Assembly: GCA_937871735.1 (NCBI GenBank)
Contig: CALMOI010000441.1
Span: 1 to 10,326, forward strand
Source: an uncultured Comamonadaceae bacterium
GTDB taxonomy: Bacteria; Pseudomonadota; Gammaproteobacteria; Burkholderiales; Burkholderiaceae_C
Length of the DNA: 10,326 nt
Reading direction: 5' to 3'
A program made the translations under genes and the position numbers. Below are positions 5,548 through 10,326 of this stretch, piece after piece; position 1 is the first letter of the stretch, and each line of letters starts with the position of its first letter. The notes beneath the pieces are model-generated. The model had not been told where the DNA came from and did no database searches. It saw nothing but the letters and a program-made list of their open reading frames with translations.

Positions 5548-6971
5548 GCGCCAAAGCCGCCAGCACCGCGAGTGCCCCGCTGACTGAACCGGCCTTGGTG
5601 CTGGACTGGTCGGGCTACGACGCTTACGGCGCGGGCGATGCCTACGCCGCCCTTCCCAGCCACGGCGCGGGCTTTGGCAAAGCGGCGGCGGTGTGCATCG
5701 GCAGCCGCACCTGTCAGCGTGCCACGGGGCAGGGCGTGATGTGCCCCAGCTTTCGCGCCACCGGCGACACCACCCACAGCACCCAACACCGCGCCGCCAC
5801 CTTGCGCGCCGCCATGAACGGCGAACTCGGGCCGCAGCCCTTCAGCCATCCCGACGTGGATGCGGCAATGGACTTGTGCTTGGCCTGCAAAGGCTGCAAG
5901 CGCGAATGCCCCAACGGCGTGGATATGGCACTGCTGCGCACCGAAGTGCTGGCCCAGCGCTGGAAAACCCAAGCCATGCCCCGGCGCGACCAACTCGTCG
6001 CCAGCTTGCCGCGCTGGCTGCCGCGTCTGCGCGCCGTGCGCCCTTTGCTGGCGCTGCGCCGCCCCGGCGGCTGGCTGGCGCAGTTGATGGAGCGCCACTT
6101 CGGCGTGGCCGCCGCCCGCTCATTGCCCGTGCCCGCTGCCCGCGCTTTCTTTGACGACTGGGCCAGCGCCGCCATCACTCCCGCAGCCGCACCCTCGGGC
6201 CGTACCGCGCCGCGTGAAGTCGTGCTGCTGGTCGATACCTTCAGCAACCACCTCGACCCCGCCACCGCCCATGCCGCTGTCGCCGTTCTGCGCGCCTTGG
6301 GCTGCACCGTGCAGGTCGTGACCCCGCCTGCGGGCGAGCGCGCCTTGTGCTGTGGCCGCAGCGCTTTGTCTGTAGGCGACGTGGTCAGCGCCCGCACTGA
6401 AGCCCAGCGCCTGCTGACTGCCTTGGCCCCGTGGCTGGAGCGCGGCTTGCCCGTGCTGGGGCTGGAGCCCTCGTGCCTGCTGATGCTGCGTGACGAATAC
6501 CAAACCATGCACTTGGGCGCACTGGCCGCCCGTGCGGGCCAACAAGCTTGGCTGCTGGAAGAATATGTGGCCCGCGAATTCAAACCCGCCGACCTGCCCG
6601 CGCTGCAAGCCGTGCCGCGTCAGGCGCTGGTGCATGGTCACTGCCATCAAAAAGCCTTTGGGGCCATGAAAGCCATGCGCAAAGTGCTGGGCTGGGTGCC
6701 GCAGTTGCAGGTTGAATTCATTGAAAGCTCATGCTGCGGCATGGCGGGCGCGTTTGGCTACGAGGCCGAACACCACGCGCTGTCGATGCAAATGGCCGAA
6801 GCTGACCTGCTGCCCGCCGTGCGCGCCGCCAGCGCCGACACTTGGCTCATCGCCAACGGCACCAGCTGCCGCCACCAAATCCACGACGGTGCAGCCCGCC
6901 AAGCCCAGCACTTCGTTCACATCTTGCACGCCGCGTTGTGCTCGCCCGCGCCGCTGAAGGCCGCTGTTTAA
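5544..6971 (+). CDS. Iron-sulfur protein with ferredoxin-type and CCG domains
   Basis: The 475-residue protein resembles the iron-sulfur half of FAD-linked oxidases of the D-lactate/glycolate dehydrogenase group (GlpC/LldE/GlcF-like). A modified first cluster motif has C51, C57 and C67 followed by Pro in a GVMCPSFRATGD segment. A classical CxxCxxCxxxCP lies at C112, C115, C118 and C122. The C-terminal half has two CCG-type units: LCCGRS (268-272 region) and HGHCHQK (364-370), followed by SSCCGMAGAFGYE (396-408); a further cysteine, C442, is in TSCRHQ. No flavin domain is present, so it must receive or pass electrons through a separate partner. The best start is the TTG at 5544, which overlaps the FmdB stop as TTGA, with AAAGG upstream; no ATG lies before the first cysteine motif except far inside the FmdB gene. 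Substrate and partner are unknown. Confidence 0.82.
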   Translation: MSAKAASTASAPLTEPALVLDWSGYDAYGAGDAYAALPSHGAGFGKAAAVCIGSRTCQRATGQGVMCPSFRATGDTTHSTQHRAATLRAAMNGELGPQPFSHPDVDAAMDLCLACKGCKRECPNGVDMALLRTEVLAQRWKTQAMPRRDQLVASLPRWLPRLRAVRPLLALRRPGGWLAQLMERHFGVAAARSLPVPAARAFFDDWASAAITPAAAPSGRTAPREVVLLVDTFSNHLDPATAHAAVAVLRALGCTVQVVTPPAGERALCCGRSALSVGDVVSARTEAQRLLTALAPWLERGLPVLGLEPSCLLMLRDEYQTMHLGALAARAGQQAWLLEEYVAREFKPADLPALQAVPRQALVHGHCHQKAFGAMKAMRKVLGWVPQLQVEFIESSCCGMAGAFGYEAEHHALSMQMAEADLLPAVRAASADTWLIANGTSCRHQIHDGAARQAQHFVHILHAALCSPAPLKAAV

Positions 6972-7003
6972 ACCCCTCTTTGCCTGATCTGAAAGCCGAC
7001 TCC

Positions 7004-7270
7004 GTGATCCGCTACTTCTTGACCTACAAGGGCGTGAGCCTGCCGCTGCAACTCACCCAAGAACTGCAAGCCGACGAACTGCGCAACCGCAACACCTACT
7101 TTGAAGCGCACTACGACGCGCAAGGCCGCATCACCGCCATCGACAAAAAGGTCTACGGCGAAGTGGAAATGACGCACCGCTATGTTTGGGATGCCGCCAG
7201 CGGCCAACTGGCCCAAGCCACCGTGCAAATCGGTGACGATGAGGCGCAGACCTTGAGCTACGCGGTGTAA
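7004..7270 (+). CDS. Small unrecognised protein, possibly DUF6156-like
   Basis: The 88-residue product begins (M)IRYFLTYKGVSLPLQL and continues ADELRNRNTYFEAHYD and YGEVEMTHRY, with alternating hydrophobic residues typical of a small beta-rich protein. It recalls the DUF6156 type found in nitrogen-fixing bacteria, but that is from memory and uncertain. I chose the GTG at 7004 because the conserved-looking part starts there, with GAAAG eight bases upstream; longer in-frame starts would run back into the Fe-S gene. It follows that gene by 32 bases on the same strand and closes the rightward block. It has no cysteine, signal peptide or membrane segment. Its function is unknown. Confidence 0.7.
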   Translation: MIRYFLTYKGVSLPLQLTQELQADELRNRNTYFEAHYDAQGRITAIDKKVYGEVEMTHRYVWDAASGQLAQATVQIGDDEAQTLSYAV

Positions 7271-7308
7271 GCGCCCGTCGCGGGCCAACTCGCCCGGCGT
7301 TCCCTGCG

Positions 7309-7740
7309 TTACCCCAAGTGCGTGTGGCGTTCGGGTTTGGGGTTGGTTTCCATCGCGGCCAGTCCTTGCAAGATGCCGCAGTTTTCGGTGTTGTGTTCGC
7401 TTTGGCAGCGCTCGCGCAGGGCGTGCAGTTGCGCTTTGAGCTGCATGAGTTCGCGCAGGCGCTCTTCCACATGGGCGATGTGCTGGTCGAACACGGTGTT
7501 GACTGCGCCGCAGCCCGCATCGGGATGATCGGTGAGCGCCAGCAGAGTGCGGATTTCGCCGTGGCTCATGTCCAGCGCCCGGCAGTTGCGGATGAAGCGC
7601 AGCCGCTCCAGGTGCTCGGTGCCGTAGTCGCGGAAGTTGCCCGCCGTGCGCAGTGGCGCGGGCAGCAGCCCTTCTTTTTCGTAGTAGCGCACGGTTTCTA
7701 CCGTGCATTGCGCCACTTGCGCCAGTTCACCAATCTTCAT
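7309..7740 (-). CDS. cadR: MerR-family Cd(II)/Pb(II)-responsive regulator (CadR/PbrR type)
   Basis: The 143-residue regulator has the MerR winged-helix start MKIGELAQVAQCTVETVRYYEKEGLLP (in two parts: 1-20, then 21-28), followed by the dimerisation helix at about 80-110. Metal-sensing cysteines lie at C77 (in AGCGAVN), C112 (ERCQ) and C121 (ENCGI), the three positions that mark CadR/PbrR proteins rather than ZntR, CueR or MerR. It should bind the spacer of the divergent promoter at 7762-7792 and twist it into an active form when Cd(II) or Pb(II) is bound. The C-terminal HTH residues are a short remnant of the His-rich tail seen in some CadR proteins. It is transcribed away from cadA and converges with the 7004-7270 gene, with a 38-base gap. 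Cd versus Pb preference cannot be told from sequence. Confidence 0.9.
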   Translation of the reverse strand: MKIGELAQVAQCTVETVRYYEKEGLLPAPLRTAGNFRDYGTEHLERLRFIRNCRALDMSHGEIRTLLALTDHPDAGCGAVNTVFDQHIAHVEERLRELMQLKAQLHALRERCQSEHNTENCGILQGLAAMETNPKPERHTHLG

Positions 7741-7761
7741 CGCGCCTCCGCAAAAAATCGC

Positions 7762-7792
7762 TTGACCCTATAGTAACTACAGCTTGTGTAAT
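7762..7792 (+). promoter_or_regulatory. MerR-type operator and promoter of cadA
   Basis: TTGACC (7762-7767) and TGTAAT (7787-7792) are -35 and -10 elements separated by 19 bases, the overlong spacing typical of MerR-controlled promoters. Between them lies the near-perfect dyad CTATAG-TAA-CTACAG (7768-7782), the CadR/PbrR box. Transcription should start near 7799, before the ATG at 7820. That excludes the in-frame TTG at 7784, which lies inside the promoter. The same operator probably controls cadR on the other strand. Confidence 0.85.
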
Positions 7793-7819
7793 GGGTGCAG
7801 TCTGTTTCAGAAAGCGGCC

Positions 7820-10072
7820 ATGTCCCTCAAATACCAAGTCCCGGCGCACACGCACGCGCCTTCTTATGCGCCCCCGGCTTGTGGCGGCGCGGCGTGCTGT
7901 GGTCACGAGCACGAGGCGACCACGGTGACGGCCACAGTGTCCGCGCTGCCGCCCCCGGTGGCGGTCGGCACCCGCGTGCAAACGCCGATTCGCATCATGC
8001 AAATGGACTGCCCGGTGGAAGAAGCCCTGCTGCGCCAAAGTCTGGCCGCGCTGCCCGGTGTGACCGATTTGGCCTTCAACCTGATGCAACGCGTGCTCAC
8101 GGTGACGCACGAACCCGCCGCCATCGAGCCGATTTTGCAAGCCATCCGCGCCGTGGGTTTCACGCCTGAAGTCGCCAGCGGTGGCGCAGCGCAACCGGTG
8201 CCCGAGCCCCGCAAGCCGCGCTGGCCGTTGGTGCTGGCCGGTCTTGCCGCGTTGGGGGCTGAAGTGGCCGACTGGCTGGCGCTGCCCACGGGCGTGGCGG
8301 CGGCGCTGGCCGTGGTGGCGGTGCTGGCGTGTGGCACCACCACCTACAAAAAAGGCTGGATTGCGTTGCGCCACGCCAACTTGAACATCAACGCGCTGAT
8401 GAGCATTGCCGTGACCGGCGCGCTGCTGCTGGGCCAATGGCCCGAGGCCGCGATGGTGATGGTGCTGTTCCAAGTCGCTGAGTTGATTGAAGCGCAGTCG
8501 CTCGACCGGGCGCGCAACGCCATTCAAGGCTTGATGCAATTGACCCCCGAGCGCGCCACCGTGCAGCAAAGCGACGGCACTTGGCAGGAGGTAGCGGCGC
8601 AGGCGGTGGCGCTGGGTGCGCGGGTGCGCGTCAAGCCCGGCGAGCGCATCGCGCTGGACGGCACCGTGCTCAGTGGCCGCTCCACCGTGAACCAAGCGCC
8701 CATCACCGGCGAAAGCCTGCCGGTGGACAAAGCCGAGGGCGACACCGTGTTTGCGGGCACCATCAACGAGGCGGGCGGCTTCGAGTACCGCGTCACCGCG
8801 CTGGCCAGCCACAGCACCTTGGCCCGCATCATTGAAGCAGTCACTGCCGCGCAAGGCCAACGTGCGCCGATGCAGCAATTTGTCGATCAATTTGCGCGCA
8901 TCTACACCCCGGCGGTGCTGGTGTTGGCGCTGGCCGTGGCCGCGTTGCCGCCTTTGCTGTGGGGCGGTAACGCGCTGGACTGGATCTACAAAGCCCTGGT
9001 GCTGCTGGTGATTGCTTGCCCCTGCGCTTTGGTGATTTCCACGCCCGTCACCTTGGTCAGCGGCTTGGCGGCGGCAGCGCGGCAGGGCATCTTGATCAAA
9101 GGCGGGGCTTATCTGGAGCAAGGGCGCAAGCTCACTTGGCTGGCCTTGGACAAAACCGGCACCCTGACCCACGGCAAGCCCGTGCAAACCAACTTCTTGG
9201 TGCTGGACGGCAGCCCCGAGGCCGACGTGCGCAGCTTGGCCGCCAGCTTGGCCAGCTACTCAGACCACCCGGTGTCACGCGCCTTGGCCGATGCCGCCGC
9301 GCGTGATGGCGTGGCGTTGCACAGCGTGGCCGACTTTGCCGCCTTGCCCGGACGCGGCACCCAAGGCCGCATCGCTGGCGAGCTTTACAGCTTGGGCAAC
9401 CACCGCCTGATCCACGAGCAAGGCCGCTGCTCCGCCGAGCTGGAAGCGCTCTTGTCCGCGCTGGAAGAGCAAGGCAAAACCGTGATCTTGCTCAGCAGCG
9501 AGCGCGGCGTGCGTGCCTTGTTCGCCGTGGCCGATACCGTGAAAGACAGCAGCCGCGCCGCCATCGCTGAACTCCACGCGCTGGGCATCCGCACTTTGAT
9601 GCTGACCGGCGACAACGGCCACACCGCGCAAGCCATTGCCACGCAAGTCGGCATCGACGAAGCCCGTGGCGACTTGCTGCCCGAAGACAAACTCGCCGCC
9701 ATCGAGGCCAAGTTGAACCTGCGCGCCGGAGCCGTTGGCATGGTCGGCGACGGCATCAACGACGCGCCCGCGCTGGCCCGCGCCGACATCGGCTTTGCGA
9801 TGGGCGCGGCAGGCACCGGCACCGCCATTGAAACCGCCGACGTCGCCCTGATGGACGACGACCTGCGCAAGCTGCCGCGCTTCATTCGCCTGTCGCGCCG
9901 CACTCACGCGCTGCTGGTGCAAAACATTGTGCTGGCGCTGGGCATCAAAGCCGTGTTCTTGGGCCTGACCTTGAGCGGCAACGGCACCATGTGGATGGCC
10001 GTGTTCGCTGATGTGGGCGCAAGCCTGCTGGTGATCGCCAACGGCCTGCGGCTGCTGCGGCCTGTGCCTTGA
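7820..10072 (+). CDS. cadA: Cd/Zn/Pb-exporting P-type ATPase CadA
   Basis: This 750-residue inner-membrane pump uses ATP to export divalent soft metals from the cytoplasm. The N-terminus carries a short His/Cys-rich segment (10-31, with HTH, ACCGHEHE) and then a heavy-metal-associated domain with MDCPVEE (62-68), a variant in which glutamates replace the second cysteine, as in many proteobacterial Cd/Zn/Pb pumps. Further motifs in order are TGES (296-299), the membrane CPC (400-402), the phosphorylated D444 in DKTGTLT, HP at 483-484 in SDHPVSRAL, TGDN (596-599), GDGINDAP (643-650), K710 in the seventh membrane helix and D731 in FADVGASLL, typical of the Zn/Cd/Pb subgroup. Membrane helices are visible at about 135-175, 190-225, 360-410 and 695-745. 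The ATG at 7820 follows the MerR-type promoter. It is complete and divergent from cadR. Confidence 0.95.
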   Translation: MSLKYQVPAHTHAPSYAPPACGGAACCGHEHEATTVTATVSALPPPVAVGTRVQTPIRIMQMDCPVEEALLRQSLAALPGVTDLAFNLMQRVLTVTHEPAAIEPILQAIRAVGFTPEVASGGAAQPVPEPRKPRWPLVLAGLAALGAEVADWLALPTGVAAALAVVAVLACGTTTYKKGWIALRHANLNINALMSIAVTGALLLGQWPEAAMVMVLFQVAELIEAQSLDRARNAIQGLMQLTPERATVQQSDGTWQEVAAQAVALGARVRVKPGERIALDGTVLSGRSTVNQAPITGESLPVDKAEGDTVFAGTINEAGGFEYRVTALASHSTLARIIEAVTAAQGQRAPMQQFVDQFARIYTPAVLVLALAVAALPPLLWGGNALDWIYKALVLLVIACPCALVISTPVTLVSGLAAAARQGILIKGGAYLEQGRKLTWLALDKTGTLTHGKPVQTNFLVLDGSPEADVRSLAASLASYSDHPVSRALADAAARDGVALHSVADFAALPGRGTQGRIAGELYSLGNHRLIHEQGRCSAELEALLSALEEQGKTVILLSSERGVRALFAVADTVKDSSRAAIAELHALGIRTLMLTGDNGHTAQAIATQVGIDEARGDLLPEDKLAAIEAKLNLRAGAVGMVGDGINDAPALARADIGFAMGAAGTGTAIETADVALMDDDLRKLPRFIRLSRRTHALLVQNIVLALGIKAVFLGLTLSGNGTMWMAVFADVGASLLVIANGLRLLRPVP

Positions 10073-10078
10073 TGGCCC

Positions 10079-10326
10079 TCAAGCCGCCATGCGAAACAGT
10101 TCGGGCTGGCTTTGTTGGTACACGCGCAACCACAGCAAGGTGGCGGGCACCAAGGATGTGCAGGCGAACCACACGGCTTCGTCCAGTTCGGGGCTGGGCG
10201 TGAGGGTGGACAGCGGCGCACGCAGGCTTTGCCAGCTGTCCCAGTCCAACTCGGGCATGAACTGCCGATCAGGCGGGGTGATTTGCGCGAGGCTGTCAGC
10301 CAAGGTTTTGAGCTGGCGCTGCACTT
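10079..10326 (-). CDS. Unrecognised protein, partial (start may lie outside)
   Basis: The reading frame ends with TGA six bases from the cadA stop, in a tail-to-tail layout. 81 residues are visible from a GTG at 10324; the true start may lie beyond the right edge. The N-terminal part is polar (QRQLKTLADSLAQ), the middle acidic with several tryptophans (ELDWDSWQ), and a hydrophobic stretch (AVWFACTSLVPATLLWLRVY) near residues 50-68 could be a buried or membrane-associated helix. I do not recognise the family. It is the longest frame in this stretch with codon use similar to its neighbours, but its reality as a gene is only moderately supported. Confidence 0.5.
   Translation of the reverse strand, partial: VQRQLKTLADSLAQITPPDRQFMPELDWDSWQSLRAPLSTLTPSPELDEAVWFACTSLVPATLLWLRVYQQSQPELFRMAA

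Noticed and set aside
7271..7308. Terminator between the 7004-7270 gene and cadR
   Set aside because: GCCCG-TCG-CGGGC (7273-7285) can pair, but the stem is short, competes with another pairing and has no T-run on either strand.
7727..9187. 486-residue minus-strand frame
   Set aside because: It is the antisense shadow of cadA and would also cover the cadA promoter and cadR start.
1..10326. tRNA, rRNA, CRISPR array, insertion sequence or transposase
   Set aside because: No repeat-spacer pattern, transposase motif, terminal inverted repeat pair or tRNA-like core was seen on either strand.

Overview
The window looks like part of the nitrogen-fixation region of a GC-rich betaproteobacterial diazotroph, probably of the order Burkholderiales. 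That reading rests on the strong G/C bias at third codon positions, the use of GTG and TTG starts, the draT-draG pair, an ArsC-like nitrogenase-associated protein, a sigma-54/NifA-type promoter, and a CadR/PbrR-type regulator beside a CadA-type ATPase. The genus cannot be fixed from the sequence alone. No nitrogenase structural gene lies inside the window.

Layout. Positions 1-335 are a non-coding, AT-richer control region. It has a well-formed -24/-12 promoter reading right (260-275), a TGT-N10-ACA NifA-type site (119-134) and a weaker -24/-12 match reading left (11-26), so a divergent nif operon probably lies just off the left edge. The right-facing promoter serves an unrecognised 202-residue protein (336-944). 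A 140-base intergenic stretch with three hairpins follows. Next come a tightly coupled pair, an AAA ATPase (1085-2203) and a DUF4276-like protein (2200-2844), which resembles ATPase/TOPRIM-type effector pairs rather than a nif function. Then comes draT-draG (2896-4759), the reversible ADP-ribosylation switch of nitrogenase reductase, with a good sigma-54 match directly in front of draT. It is followed by an ArsC/Spx-like protein (4780-5211), an FmdB-type zinc ribbon (5299-5547), an iron-sulfur/CCG-domain protein overlapping it (5544-6971), and a small nif-neighbourhood-type protein (7004-7270).

The right end is a metal-resistance unit. cadR (7309-7740, minus strand) and cadA (7820-10072, plus strand) are divergent across a MerR-type operator-promoter with a 19-base spacer. 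A partial unrecognised gene on the minus strand (10079-10326) faces cadA tail to tail.

How the genes work together. The left and middle parts plausibly form a nif-associated block: production under NifA/sigma-54, post-translational shut-off of NifH by DraT and reactivation by DraG, and accessory redox or Fe-S proteins. The ATPase/DUF4276 pair is the odd element: a probable defence or DNA-maintenance cassette lying between a NifA-controlled gene and draTG. All functional statements rest on motif recognition from the translated sequence, with no database search.
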